Origin: Xanthomonas rydalmerensis
GTDB lineage: Bacteria; Pseudomonadota; Gammaproteobacteria; Xanthomonadales; Xanthomonadaceae
DNA length: 64,000 bases
Assembly (NCBI RefSeq): GCF_033170385.1
Contig: NZ_CP126170.1
Span: forward strand, 2,194,001-2,258,000
Direction: 5' to 3'
Within the stretch, counting starts at the first letter, position 1, and each line of letters opens with the position of its first letter. This document shows, one piece after another, positions 17,462-33,395 of this stretch. The notes under the pieces are model-generated. The model saw only the letters and a program-made list of their open reading frames with translations, was not told where the DNA came from and ran no database searches. A program made the translations under genes and the position numbers.

Positions 17462-18199
17462 ATGTCCGACATGGCAATGCTACGCATCGGCATCCTTGCC
17501 GCCGGCTTGCTGTTGATTGCGGCGATCTTCCTGTTCGGCCGCCCGAAGAAACCGAGCCAGGGCCGGCGCGTGGAGTCGGCCGATCCGGCCGCGCCGCGCC
17601 GCGAACCCTCGCTGGGCGACGCCGCCCCGGCTGTCGGCGATGACGCGCTGACCGCGAATGGTGGGGATGGCGAAGCCCGCCAGCCCGACCTGGGCCTGCC
17701 CGCGGCGGAGTCGCCCGGCGCCGACCTCGGCAAGCGGCCGAGCCAGGATTTCGACAAGATCGTCTCGCTGTACGTCGCCGCCCGCGCCGGGCAGGTGTTG
17801 CGCGGCGAGGACATCGTGGTGGCCGCGGAGAAGACCGGCCTGACCTTCGGCCACATGAACGTGTTCCACCGCCTGGTGGAAGGGCATCCCGAGCGCGGCC
17901 CGATCTTCAGCATGGCCAGCATCATGAAGCCGGGCAGCTTCGACATGGCGCACATCCGCGAGATGGAGACCCCGGCGATCGCCTTCTTCCTGACCCTGCC
18001 GGCGCCGCTGACCGCGCTCGACGCCTGGGAGAAGATGCTGCCGACCGTGCAGCGCATGGGCGAGTTGCTCGATGGCGTGGTCCTGGACGACAGCCGCAAC
18101 GCCCTGGGCCGCCAGCGCATCGCCCACATCCGCGACGACCTGCGCGCCTACGACCGCCAGCACCAGGCGCCGCCGTTGACGAAAGCCCCGCGCTGGTGA
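17462..18199 (+). CDS. zipA: Cell division protein ZipA
   Basis: A 245-residue FtsZ-binding membrane protein that tethers the Z ring. A single N-terminal transmembrane helix (IGILAAGLLLIAAIFLFGRP, residues about 8-27) is followed by a Pro/Ala-rich linker and a C-terminal ZipA domain with KIVSLYVAARAGQVLRGEDI, FGHMNVFHRL and IFSMASIMKPGSFD. An in-frame ATG at 17471 (MAMLRIG) is an alternative start. It is followed by the intergenic G-rich element. In gammaproteobacteria zipA next to ligA is typical; here a minus-strand aminotransferase gene and two repeat elements separate them. Confidence 0.95.
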   Translation: MSDMAMLRIGILAAGLLLIAAIFLFGRPKKPSQGRRVESADPAAPRREPSLGDAAPAVGDDALTANGGDGEARQPDLGLPAAESPGADLGKRPSQDFDKIVSLYVAARAGQVLRGEDIVVAAEKTGLTFGHMNVFHRLVEGHPERGPIFSMASIMKPGSFDMAHIREMETPAIAFFLTLPAPLTALDAWEKMLPTVQRMGELLDGVVLDDSRNALGRQRIAHIRDDLRAYDRQHQAPPLTKAPRW

Positions 18200-18507
18200 G
18201 CGCCGCGCCGTTGGCGCGGCGCAGGGATTGGGGAGTTGGGATTGGGGATTCGCTTAAGGGCTGGGATTGGGGAGTTGGGATTGGGGGTTCGCAAAGCGGG
18301 TCCCGAGTGCTGATCGCCCGGCGCGCTCTTCCCTTCTCCCTTCGGGAGAAGGTGCCCCGAAGGGGCGGATGAGGGTACGGCCGCCGCCGACGCCAGAAAC
18401 ACGTGGTCTTGGCTCTCGCTAATCTCCAATCCCCATTCCCGCAGCCCGAATCCCGAATCCCAGCCTTTAAGCGAATCCCCAATCCCGAATCCCCAATCCC
18501 AGGCGCG
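18200..18507. repeat. Composite intergenic element with G-rich inverted ends
   Basis: The left part (18224-18290) holds two blocks of the type GGGATTGGGGAGTTGGG, each with four G-runs and so able to form a G-quadruplex. The right part (about 18421-18502) is the C-rich complement, including TTTAAGCGAATCCCC opposite GGGGATTCGCTTAA. The core has the hairpin CCTTCTCCC-TTC-GGGAGAAGG at 18332-18352 followed by GGTGCCCCGAAGGGGCGGAT. The whole is MITE-like and lies between the convergent zipA and aminotransferase genes, where it may also block read-through. Confidence 0.8.
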
Positions 18508-19638
18508 CTATTTGCGCGCCTTAACAAACGCCTCCCGAAACCGCAGCATCTCCGCTTCGCTGCCCACGGTGACGCGCACCAGCTTCGGCCAGATCGGCCA
18601 GCTGCGGCCGACGATCACGCCTTGCCTGGCCATCGCCGCGGCGAAGGCGGCGCCGTCGCGCTTGACGTCGACCATGAAGCAGTTGGCCTGCGACGGCAGG
18701 CACTTGTAGCCCTTGCTCTGCAGCCAGGCGATGGTCTCGTTGCGGATGCGCGCGTTCTCGGCGCGGCGGGTCGGCACCAGTTGCAGGTCCTGCAGGCTGG
18801 CGATGCCAGCGGCCAGGGCGGGCACCGAGACCGGATTCTGGCCGAACGCGGCCAGCTTGGTCTGCAGCCCTGGCGCGGCGACCGCCAGGCCCAGGCGCAG
18901 CCCGGCCATGCCATACAGCTTGGAAAAGGTGCGCAGCACCAGCAGGTCCTGGCGCTGGCCGATCAGATCGATCACCGACGGCTCTTCGCTGTAGTGCAGG
19001 TAGGCCTCGTCGACCAGCAGCACGCTGGAGGCGGGCTTGTTGGCCAGCAGCCATTCGATGTCGGCGCGCTTGGTGATCGAACCGGTCGGGTTGTTGGGAT
19101 TGCACAGATAGATCAGGCCGGCGTTCGGATCGGCGCTGGCCATGGCCTTGACGTCGTGCGCACCGTCGGCGCGCAGCGGCACCCGCCGCACCGGTGCGCC
19201 ATGCGCGGCGGCGACATCGGCCACCGCTTCGAACGTTGGATCGGCCACCACCACACCGGCGCGCGATGAAGTGAAGGCGCGCGCGGCGCGGGCCAGCGGC
19301 TCGCTGGAGCCGGGATAGACGGCCACGTGGTCGGCCGGCAGGCGCTGCTCGCCGACGAAGGCGGCGATCAGTGCGTCCGACAGCTCGAACAGGTAGCGGC
19401 CGCTACGCGGCAGGATCGCCTGCGCCGCCGCCAGCGCCGCAGGCGCAGGACCCAGCGGGCATTCGTTGAAGTTCAGGTACACGGTGCCGGCCGCCGGTGC
19501 CACACCAGGTGTCGCGGCTGCGGCGGCGGCTGCCTTGCGCCGTGCCGCCTCCGCGACGGGCGCCAGACCAACGGCGCCGAGCGCCAGGCCGGAGGTGGCC
19601 AGAGACAGGAAGGAACGGCGCGAGACCGGTAGCGACAC
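18508..19638 (-). CDS. Tat-exported HisC-like aminotransferase (PLP-dependent)
   Basis: A 376-residue fold-type I aminotransferase of the histidinol-phosphate aminotransferase family, with an N-terminal twin-arginine signal: SRRSFLSLATSGLALG, then AEAARRKAAAAAA. In the enzyme part the PLP lysine is K240 (RTFSKLYGMAGLRLG), the ring-nitrogen Asp is D210 (VLLVDEAYLHY), and the CNPNNPTGS loop (N183) and VYPGSSEPL phosphate-binding region are intact. A periplasmic location is unusual for this family; the folded, cofactor-loaded enzyme would need Tat. Substrate unknown; a true HisC is expected in the his operon elsewhere. The gene is convergent with zipA and divergent from ligA. Confidence 0.9.
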   Translation of the reverse strand: MSLPVSRRSFLSLATSGLALGAVGLAPVAEAARRKAAAAAAATPGVAPAAGTVYLNFNECPLGPAPAALAAAQAILPRSGRYLFELSDALIAAFVGEQRLPADHVAVYPGSSEPLARAARAFTSSRAGVVVADPTFEAVADVAAAHGAPVRRVPLRADGAHDVKAMASADPNAGLIYLCNPNNPTGSITKRADIEWLLANKPASSVLLVDEAYLHYSEEPSVIDLIGQRQDLLVLRTFSKLYGMAGLRLGLAVAAPGLQTKLAAFGQNPVSVPALAAGIASLQDLQLVPTRRAENARIRNETIAWLQSKGYKCLPSQANCFMVDVKRDGAAFAAAMARQGVIVGRSWPIWPKLVRVTVGSEAEMLRFREAFVKARK

Positions 19639-19689
19639 GTGGCTCTCCAGAGCGGGCGGGGGAGGTCACGTTAACGAGGTGTTAATGGC

Positions 19690-23319
<3,630 letters not shown>

Positions 23320-23320
<1 letters not shown>

Positions 23321-24270
23321 TGGACCTGCTGTCCGCGCTGCAGTTGCGCGCCCGGCTCAATGCCGCCATCCGCGGCTTCTTCGCCGCGCGCGGCGTGCTG
23401 GAAGTGGAGACGCCGATGCTGTCGGCGGCCGGCAACACCGAGCCGAACATCGACAGCTTCCAGACCCGCTTCAGCGGCCACGTCGATGCCGGTCCGGCGT
23501 TGCGCTGGCTGCGCACCTCGCCCGAGTACCCGCTGAAGCGGCTGCTCGCCGCCGGCATCGGCGACTGCTACGAACTGGGGCGGGTGTTCCGCAACGGCGA
23601 GGCCGGCGGCCGCCACAATCCCGAGTTCACCATGCTCGAGTGGTACCGGGTGGGCTGGGATCACCGGCAGCTGATCGACGAAACCGTGGAGCTGGTGCGC
23701 ACGGCGCTGGCCCTGGTCGGGCGCAGCGCCACGCTGCAGGTGCTCAGCTACCGCGACCTGTTCCTGCAGGGGCTGGAGCTGGATCCGTTCACTGCGCCCC
23801 TGGAGGCGCTGCAGCAGCCATTGCGCGATATCCGCATCGACGCCGACGGCCTTGGCCGCGACGACTGGCTGGACCTGCTGATGACCCACCGCCTGCAGCC
23901 GGCGTTCCCGGCCGATCGCCTCACCGTGGTTCACGACTGGCCGGCCAGCCAGTGCGCGCTGGCGCGCATCCGCGACGGCGATCCGCCGGTGGCCGAGCGC
24001 TTCGAGCTGTACCTGGGCGGCTACGAGCTGGCCAACGGTTACCACGAGCTCAACGATGCCGGCGAGCAGCGCCGCCGCTTCCTGCGCGACCATGCGCTGC
24101 GCCAGGCGCGCGGTGCGGTGCTGCCGCCGCTGGACGAACGCCTGCTGCAGGCGCTGCCGGCGTTGCCCGATTGCGCGGGCGTGGCGGTCGGCGTGGACCG
24201 GTTGCTGATGGCGATGCGCGGCACCGCGCAGATCGGCGACGTGCTCGCCTACGATTTCGCGCATGCCTGA
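23320..24270 (+). CDS. epmA: Elongation factor P lysine--lysyltransferase EpmA (GenX/PoxA)
   Basis: A 316-residue class II lysyl-tRNA synthetase paralogue that adds lysine to elongation factor P. It lacks the anticodon-binding domain and starts directly with the catalytic fold (ALQLRARLNAAIRGFFAARG, VLEVETPMLSAAGNTEPNID). Motif 2 is YELGRVFRNGEAGGRHNPEF and motif 3 VAVGVDRLLMAMRGT. E. coli EpmA is 325 residues, so it is complete. epmB and efp are not in the window. Confidence 0.95.
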
Positions 24271-24406
24271 ACCGGTCTTCATGAACGGCTTCGATACGTT
24301 GTTGCGCTGTCCACATCGATGATGGTTTGATCGGGCACGGCATGCGCTCACGGCGCGCCAGCAGGTCTTCGTTGTTCAGGTTCTAGGCATAGGGGCAGAG
24401 CCAAGC

Positions 24407-25114
24407 ATGAAGTGGGCGTACGGGCTCGGTGGCTGGTGTTGGCTGGGATTGGCGGCAAGCGTGTGGCCGATGCCGTCGCCGGCGCAGAACGCCGATGCGT
24501 ACGACGCCGCGGTGGTGCGCTGCGAATCGCGCGACATGACCTGGGTGCATTGCCCGATGCCCACCGAGCAGGGCGTGCAACTGGTGCGACAACTGTCCGA
24601 CAACGACTGCATCCGCGGCAGCGAGTGGGGCTCCGACGCCACCGGCGTGTGGGTGACCCTGGGGTGCCGCGCCGAATTCCGTCCAAATCCGGGGGAGACG
24701 CCGCGCAGCGCCATGCGCCGCGTGTTGCGTTGCGAGTCCGACGGGCGCCTGGAGAGCTGCCCGGTGATGCTGCGTGGGGCGCCGGTGCGCCTGATGCGGC
24801 AGCTGTCGTCGGTGCCGTGTCGCGAGGAGCGCAGCTGGGGCGTGCGCCGCAACGAGATCTGGGTCGCGCGCGGCTGTCGCGGCGAGTTCGAGATCGGCGC
24901 CGCCGACGGCTCCGGCTTCCCCGCCGGTCCGCGGCCGGTGCTGTGCGAATCCAAGGGCAAGGCGCGGCGCCGCTGCGGGGTCAGCGTGCAGGACCGTGTC
25001 GAACTGCGTCGGCAACTGTCCGGCGCCGCCTGCGTGCAGGACGACAGCTGGGGCTGGGACCGCGACGGCATCTGGGTCGACAAGGGCTGCCGCGCCGAGT
25101 TCAGCGTCAATTGA
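24407..25114 (+). CDS. Exported DUF3011 protein with three cysteine-rich repeats
   Basis: A 235-residue protein with a signal peptide (MKWAYGLGGWCWLGLAASVW, likely cleaved after PSPAQ near 27). The mature part is three copies of a ~70-residue DUF3011 module with four cysteines each: 39/49/68/87, 109/118/138/157 and 180/190/209/228. Each module reads V-x-C-E-S at its start, RQLS in the middle and IWV-x-x-GC-R-x-EF at its end. Twelve evenly placed cysteines point to two disulfides per module and an extracytoplasmic location. Function unknown. No operon partner. Confidence 0.85.
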   Translation: MKWAYGLGGWCWLGLAASVWPMPSPAQNADAYDAAVVRCESRDMTWVHCPMPTEQGVQLVRQLSDNDCIRGSEWGSDATGVWVTLGCRAEFRPNPGETPRSAMRRVLRCESDGRLESCPVMLRGAPVRLMRQLSSVPCREERSWGVRRNEIWVARGCRGEFEIGAADGSGFPAGPRPVLCESKGKARRRCGVSVQDRVELRRQLSGAACVQDDSWGWDRDGIWVDKGCRAEFSVN

Positions 25115-25180
25115 TCGCGCTGGCGCTGCGGCGCCGCGCTCGGTCCTCAATCCGCAATCGCCGGCGTTTACAATGGCGCG

Positions 25181-26245
25181 ATGAACGCCGCCCTCGATAT
25201 CGATTACGCCCGCTACGACCATATCCGCCCGATCCTGTGGACCGGCGATGCGCTGGAACTGCTGGACCAGCGCAAGCTGCCGTTCGCGGTGGAACACGTG
25301 CGCTGCAGTGACAGCGACCAAGTGGCCGCGGCGATCCACGCCCTGGCCGTGCGCGGCGCGCCCGCGATCGGCATCGCCGCCGGCTGGGGCACGGTGCTGG
25401 CGGCGCGCGAGGTGCAGGCCGAGAACGGTGCCGAGGCGCTGCTGAAACTGGAGCCAGCCCTGCAGCGGCTCAATGCCGCGCGGCCGACCGCGGTCAACCT
25501 GGCCTGGGCGCTGGCGCGCATGCGCAGCGTGCTGGGCGCAGCCGGCAGCGACTGGCGCTTGGTGCTGGAGCGCGAAGCGCAGGCGATCGCCGAAGAGGAT
25601 CTGGCCGCCAACCGGCACATGGGCGCGCTCGGCGCCGGCCTGATCGCCGCCGGCAGCGGCGTGCTGACCCACTGCAACACCGGTTCGCTGGCCACTGCCG
25701 GCTTCGGCACCGCACTGGGCGTGATCCGCGCCGGCGTCGCCCAGCAACGCATCGCCAAGGTGTTCGCCGGCGAGACCCGGCCGTGGCTGCAGGGAGCGCG
25801 GCTGACCGTGTGGGAACTGCAGCAGGACGGCATCGACGCGACCCTGATCGCCGATTCGGCGGCTTCGCACCTGATGAAGACCGGAGCGGTGCAGTGGGTG
25901 ATCGTCGGCGCCGACCGCATCTGCGCCAACGGCGACACCGCCAACAAGATCGGCACCTACCAACTGGCGATCGCCGCGCGCCACCACGGCGTCAAGTTCA
26001 TGGTGGTGGCGCCGTCGTCCACCGTGGACATGGACACCGCCGAAGGCGCGCAGATCGAGATCGAGCAGCGCGACCCGGGCGAACTGTTCGGCGTCGGCGG
26101 CACCCGCACCGTGGCCGACGGCATCGCCGCCTGGAACCCGGTGTTCGACGTGACACCGGCCGCGCTGATCGATGCCATCGTCACCGAGCGCGGGGTGATC
26201 GAGCAGCCGGACCCGGCGCGCATGCGCGCGGCCTTCGGCGGCTGA
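25181..26245 (+). CDS. mtnA: Methylthioribose-1-phosphate isomerase
   Basis: A 354-residue enzyme of the methionine salvage pathway that converts 5-methylthioribose 1-phosphate to 5-methylthioribulose 1-phosphate. It belongs to the eIF-2B alpha/beta/delta-like family. Catalytic residues are C165 ([13 protein letters not shown]) and D245 ([20 protein letters not shown]); the N-terminal [14 protein letters not shown] is also diagnostic. The other mtn genes are not adjacent. gyrA follows after 211 bases on the same strand, a common order in Xanthomonas. Confidence 0.95.
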   Translation: MNAALDIDYARYDHIRPILWTGDALELLDQRKLPFAVEHVRCSDSDQVAAAIHALAVRGAPAIGIAAGWGTVLAAREVQAENGAEALLKLEPALQRLNAARPTAVNLAWALARMRSVLGAAGSDWRLVLEREAQAIAEEDLAANRHMGALGAGLIAAGSGVLTHCNTGSLATAGFGTALGVIRAGVAQQRIAKVFAGETRPWLQGARLTVWELQQDGIDATLIADSAASHLMKTGAVQWVIVGADRICANGDTANKIGTYQLAIAARHHGVKFMVVAPSSTVDMDTAEGAQIEIEQRDPGELFGVGGTRTVADGIAAWNPVFDVTPAALIDAIVTERGVIEQPDPARMRAAFGG

Positions 26246-26342
26246 CGTCGGGAGCAGCGCCACAGCGCCCGGCAAACGCGGCCGATGGCGCGCAAGTGCT
26301 TGTTCGGGCCGGCAAAAACCGGGCAATCGGGCGCCCGTCATG

Positions 26343-26348
26343 CTAGAA
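26343..26348 (+). promoter_or_regulatory. Putative -10 box of gyrA
   Basis: TAGAAT lies 109 bases before the gyrA ATG, just after a GC-rich GGGCGCCC sequence. A -35 is not obvious. The leader includes short complementary segments (GGCGGTTCGATCGACCGCC, 26352-26370) that form a stem-loop. Confidence 0.35.
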
Positions 26349-26456
26349 TCCGGCGGTTCGATCGACCGCCGTGCGCCCTAGGCGTGCGGCCGCGGCGGGC
26401 CTGCCTGTCGCGGGCCGGCGTCGTGGTCGATCCGCCACCAGACTTACGGAACCCGA

Positions 26457-29273
<2,817 letters not shown>

Positions 29274-29289
29274 TCCGCGCCTGAGCGAA

Positions 29290-29324
29290 CGACGACGCCG
29301 GCCTCGTGCCGGCGTCGTCGTTTT
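29290..29324 (+). terminator. Rho-independent terminator after gyrA
   Basis: A perfect 13-bp GC-rich stem (29290-29302 with 29308-29320), loop CTCGT, then TTTT at 29321-29324. It is 16 bases after the gyrA stop. Confidence 0.88.
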
Positions 29325-29629
29325 GGGGGTCGGTCAGCCAGATGCGGGCGAAGTGCTGCGAGTCCATGCAAGCGACGCCATGACCGCCGCCTGTGCGTCC
29401 GTTACGACACCGAATGCGCCCATGCCGGCAGGCAGTGGTCGCCTTCGACGGCACATGCCGCGTGACGCCCAGGTCGTCGCGGGGTCACGAAGACCGCAAC
29501 GTTGCGTGTCAGTGTGTGTCGTCGAGAAACGCATCACGTTCACTGGCTGCTTGGGATAAGGATGCGCGGCGCACATGCGCCGCTGCCACGGCGGATGTTC
29601 CGCGTGGCCGTGTCCTGCAAGGAGTGGCA
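29325..29629. other. Intergenic region before the PQQ dehydrogenase gene
   Basis: No gene recognised in about 305 bases, although the plus-strand frame of the dehydrogenase stays open through it. A perfect hairpin GCGGCGCA-CA-TGCGCCGC lies at 29566-29583, shortly before the start codon, and could affect translation. A possible -10 (GATAAG, 29555-29560) precedes it but no good -35. Confidence 0.4.
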
Positions 29630-32059
29630 ATGAATGCATTCGAACAAACGCAGCGTCGTGGCGGCTGGCCGCTGCGCCTGCTCGGCGGTGCCTGCGCGCT
29701 GATCGGCGTGGTGCTGGCGGCCGGTGGCGCCTGGCTGCTGGCGCTGGGCGGTTCCTGGTACTACCTGGTCGCCGGCGTCGGCCTGGCGATCTCCGGCATG
29801 CAGCTGTGGCGCGCGCGGCGCAATGGCGCGCTGTGGTTTGCCGCGACCTTCGTGCTGTCGCTGCTGTGGGCGGCATGGGAGTCGGGCGCCGATTACTGGC
29901 GCTGGGTGCCGCGCATGGGCCTGATGGTATTCCTGGCGTTGCTGCTGGCGCTGCTGCTGCCGCGGCTGGACCGGCCGTTCTCGCGCGCGCTGTCGCGCAC
30001 GCTCGCCGCGGTGCTGGCGCTGGTGTTCGTCGGCGCGTTCGCGCTGGCGTTCCTGCCGTACGGGGTGACCGAGGCCGATGGCGCATTGGCGCATGCGGCC
30101 GGCATGGCCGCGGCGCTCAGGACCCCGCGTGCCGGCGTACAGCCGGCCGATGCGCCCGCCGATGCCGACTGGGCCGCCTACGGCCGCGACAACGCCGGCA
30201 GCCGCTATACGCCACTGCACCAGATCACGCCCGGCAACGTGGCGCAGTTGCGCACCGCCTGGACCTTCCGCACCGGCGACCTGCCGGACAAGCGCTGGGG
30301 CGCGGAGACCACGCCGCTGAAGATCGGCGACAGCCTGTACCTGTGCAGCGCACGCAACCAGCTGATCGCGCTGGATGCGCGCAGCGGCCGCGAACGCTGG
30401 CGCTACGATCCCAAGGTGGCCGACAAGGCGATCCCGTACACCGCCGCCTGCCGCGGCGTCAGCTACTACGCGGTGCCCGACGCCGAGGCCTCGACATCGA
30501 CCGCGTGCCGCCATCGCATCATCGAAGGCACCCTGGACGGGCGCCTGATCGCCGTCGATGCCGCCGACGGCAAGCCGTGCGAGGACTTCGGCCAGCATGG
30601 CCAGGTCGACATCACCGTCGGCATGGGCTCCACGCCGCCCGGCTATGTCTCGATCAATTCGCCGCCGACCATCGTGCGCGGCGTGGTCGTCACCGGCCAC
30701 CAGGTGCTGGACGGACAGAAGCGCTACGAACCCTCCGGCGTGATCCAGGGTTTCGACGCGGTGACCGGCGCGCTGCGCTGGGCCTGGGACATGACCCATC
30801 CGGACTGGACCGGTGCGCCACCGCCGGGGCAGACCTGGACCCGCGGCACCCCGAACATGTGGACCAGCGCCGCCGGCGACGAACAGCTCGGCTACGTGTA
30901 CCTGCCGATGGGCAACTCCTCGGCCGACTACTGGAGCAGTTCGCGGACCCCGCAAGAGGATCGCTACGCGACCTCGCTGGTCGCGCTGGACGTCACCACC
31001 GGCAAGCCGGTGTGGAATTTCCAGACCACCCACATCGACGTGTGGGACTACGACCTGGGCTCGCAACCGACCCTGCTGGATTTCCCGCACGACGGCACGA
31101 CCGTGCCGGCGGTGCTGCTGCCGAGCAAGCAGGGCGAGCTGTACGTGCTCGACCGGCGCACCGGCAAACCGCTGGTCGGAGTCGAGGAACGTCCGGTCCC
31201 GGGCGGCGGCGTAGAGCCGCAGCGCCGCGCCAAGACCCAGCCGTTCTCGCTGTACCACTCGCTGCGCAAGCGCGACCTGACCGAGCGCGACATGTGGGGC
31301 ATGACCCCGATCGATCAGCTGGTGTGCCGCATCCAGTTCCGCAGCGCCAGCTACAAGGGCATCTACACGCCGCCCGAGGCTGATCGTCATTCGATCGAGT
31401 ACCCAGGCTACAACGGCGGCTCGGACTGGGGCAGCGTGGCGGTGGATCCGCAGCGCGGGGTGATCGTCGCCAACTACAACGACATGCCCAACTACAACCG
31501 CCTGGTACCGCGGGCCAAGGCCGACAAGCTGGGCTGGGCGCCGCGCGACCAGGTGCGCGGCGACAGCGGCGGCGCGGAGGGCGCAGGCGATCCGCAGGCG
31601 GGCACGCCGTATGCGATCAACGTCAACGCCGGCTGGCGCCTGCCGTTCACCGGGCTGCTGTGCAAGCAGCCGCCCTACGGTGGCATCCGCGCGATCGACC
31701 TGGCCAGCGGCAAGACCCTGTGGGACCGTCCGTTCGGCAGTGCGCGGGGCAACGGCCCGTTCGGCATCCACTCCGGCTTGCCGATCGAGATCGGCACGCC
31801 CAACAACGGCGGTGCCGTGGTCAGCGCCAGCGGCCTGATCTTCATCGCCGCGGCCACCGACGACATGATCCGCGCGATCGACCTGGCCAGCGGCAAGACC
31901 CTGTGGCAGGCCAAGCTGCCGGCCGGCGGCCAGGCCACGCCGATGGTGTACGCGGTCGACGGCCGCGAGTACCTGGTCATCGTCGCCGCCGGCCACCACT
32001 TCATGGAGACCAAGCGTGGCGACTACGTGATCGCCTACGCGCTGCCGGCAGCGCCGTGA
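29630..32059 (+). CDS. Membrane-bound PQQ-dependent dehydrogenase (glucose/quinate/shikimate type)
   Basis: An 809-residue quinoprotein of the GDH/QuiA family that oxidises its substrate at the periplasmic face and reduces ubiquinone. The N-terminal ~150 residues hold about five transmembrane helices (for example LLGGACALIGVVLAAGG, FAATFVLSLLWAAWESG), then a large PQQ-binding propeller starts at ADWAAYGRDNAGSRYTPLHQ. PQQ-enzyme motifs include TWTRGTPNMWTSAAGDE and VWDYDLGSQPTLLDF. I chose the ATG at 29630 (MNAFEQTQRRGG) with AAGGAG upstream. Whether the substrate is glucose or quinate/shikimate cannot be decided by eye. Two 39-base stretches (31685-31723 and 31868-31906) are identical and encode IRAIDLASGKTLW twice. 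Confidence 0.93.
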   Translation: MNAFEQTQRRGGWPLRLLGGACALIGVVLAAGGAWLLALGGSWYYLVAGVGLAISGMQLWRARRNGALWFAATFVLSLLWAAWESGADYWRWVPRMGLMVFLALLLALLLPRLDRPFSRALSRTLAAVLALVFVGAFALAFLPYGVTEADGALAHAAGMAAALRTPRAGVQPADAPADADWAAYGRDNAGSRYTPLHQITPGNVAQLRTAWTFRTGDLPDKRWGAETTPLKIGDSLYLCSARNQLIALDARSGRERWRYDPKVADKAIPYTAACRGVSYYAVPDAEASTSTACRHRIIEGTLDGRLIAVDAADGKPCEDFGQHGQVDITVGMGSTPPGYVSINSPPTIVRGVVVTGHQVLDGQKRYEPSGVIQGFDAVTGALRWAWDMTHPDWTGAPPPGQTWTRGTPNMWTSAAGDEQLGYVYLPMGNSSADYWSSSRTPQEDRYATSLVALDVTTGKPVWNFQTTHIDVWDYDLGSQPTLLDFPHDGTTVPAVLLPSKQGELYVLDRRTGKPLVGVEERPVPGGGVEPQRRAKTQPFSLYHSLRKRDLTERDMWGMTPIDQLVCRIQFRSASYKGIYTPPEADRHSIEYPGYNGGSDWGSVAVDPQRGVIVANYNDMPNYNRLVPRAKADKLGWAPRDQVRGDSGGAEGAGDPQAGTPYAINVNAGWRLPFTGLLCKQPPYGGIRAIDLASGKTLWDRPFGSARGNGPFGIHSGLPIEIGTPNNGGAVVSASGLIFIAAATDDMIRAIDLASGKTLWQAKLPAGGQATPMVYAVDGREYLVIVAAGHHFMETKRGDYVIAYALPAAP

Positions 32060-32213
32060 TGATCGCCACCGCTGCGAGGTCGCGATGCGGCTTCGCAGCG
32101 GAGGGACGTGGCGGACGCGGGGCGGGCGTATTCGGACGCCCAGCATGCCGCGCAGCGAGCAGCGTTGCGTCGCGATTCGTCCGCGCGAGGCATGTGCGAT
32201 TCGCAACCTGCAG

Positions 32214-32279
32214 GTAGGAGCGGCTTCAGCCGCGACAGGTTCTCCTAGGAAAGCCTGTCGCGGCTGAAGCCGCTCCTAC
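32214..32279. repeat. REPIN (paired GTAG-headed REP elements)
   Basis: Two REP sequences in opposite orientation: GTAGGAGCGGCTTCAGCCGC at the left and its exact reverse complement ending CTCCTAC at the right, with a short asymmetric middle. The GTAG head is typical of REPs moved by RAYT (TnpA-REP) transposases in Stenotrophomonas, Xanthomonas and Pseudomonas. The rest of the 323-base gap 32060-32382 holds nothing else I recognise. Confidence 0.9.
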
Positions 32280-32382
32280 GAGACACGACCGTGCCGGCGA
32301 CGCATCGCGATCGCAGAGGTAGGCGTGGCAACTGACGTGTTTGCCCACGCCCATGTCACGCCTGCCAAGCGCAGGGCGGCGC

Positions 32383-33237
32383 TTACTCCAACTGGTCGCG
32401 CGCAAACGCCGCATCCAGCGCTTCCATCGCATCGCGCGGCTTGAGTTTGGCCGCCTTCTCGAACGCCGCGGCCGCGGCGTCCTCGCGCTTGTCGCCGTAC
32501 AGCAACAGCAGCACGTTGGCGTGTTCGACGTGGGCGATCGGTGCGTCCGGCACCAGCTCCAGCGCCTGCTGGATGTGCTGTTCGGCGGTGGCGGCCTTGG
32601 CTCCGTAGGTCAGGCCGCCGATCATCGCCCCGACCTTGCCGATGATCTCGGCGTGGTACAGGGCCAGCGCCATGTGCGCCTCGGCATGCTTGGGTTCCAG
32701 TTCCAGCGCCGCTTCCAGCGACGCGCGCACCTTGCTGGCGATGCCCTGCTTGAGCGCCTTGACGATGCTCAGTCCCTGGCTGTACCGGCCCAGCGCGAAG
32801 GCGTGGCGGTAGTGGCTGTTGGCTTCGTCCGGCAGCGCGGCGATCGCCGCTTCGGCCAGCGTCGCGGCCTGTTGCAACCGCTGCAATTGCTCTTTTTCGT
32901 CGTCGACCAGATAGCCGGCGTGGATGCCGATCGCCTTGACCGCGACCGAGGCGCCGAACACGCCCAACGCCTTGCCCGCCTCGTAGGCCTGCTGGAACTG
33001 CCCGTGGTGGAAGGCCCGCCAGGCCTCGATCAGCGCCGCCGACAGCGACTGCGCGTCGCGGCCCTTGCCGGCCTTGCCGGCCGCGTCCAGCAGCGCCTGC
33101 GCGCGCGCCGGGTCCGGGTAGGGTTCGCAGTCGCCGGCGTGCAGCTTGGGCCAGGCCTTCTTCAACGCATCGCCGGCGTAGGCGTAGGCCTTGGCGTCGT
33201 ACGGAAACGGCGCCCACGCGCCCGATGTTGCTGCCAT
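32383..33237 (-). CDS. TPR-like cytoplasmic protein of unknown function
   Basis: A 284-residue all-helical protein. The ATG at 33237 (MAATSGAWAPFPYDAKAYAY) is preferred over one 23 codons upstream because GGGAG precedes it. Helical pairs such as LSAALIEAWRAFHHGQFQQA, ASLEAALELEPKHAEAHMAL and HIQQALELVPDAPIAHVEHA have the spacing of tetratricopeptide repeats, so a protein-protein scaffold is likely. No signal peptide. It is divergent from the phasin-like gene. Function unknown. Confidence 0.75.
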   Translation of the reverse strand: MAATSGAWAPFPYDAKAYAYAGDALKKAWPKLHAGDCEPYPDPARAQALLDAAGKAGKGRDAQSLSAALIEAWRAFHHGQFQQAYEAGKALGVFGASVAVKAIGIHAGYLVDDEKEQLQRLQQAATLAEAAIAALPDEANSHYRHAFALGRYSQGLSIVKALKQGIASKVRASLEAALELEPKHAEAHMALALYHAEIIGKVGAMIGGLTYGAKAATAEQHIQQALELVPDAPIAHVEHANVLLLLYGDKREDAAAAAFEKAAKLKPRDAMEALDAAFARDQLE

Positions 33238-33395
33238 GCGAATCTCCCTGTCTGCGCCGGCCACGGCGTCCGCGCCGAGCATGGCGCTGCGGCGGGCGCG
33301 TGGCAAGGGCGGTGGCGGATAGTGTGTTTGCTCAAGCCGCCGGCGCCAGCATGGCGCACATCGGGGCCACTGCCGGCCCAGTTGGAGATCGTGCG

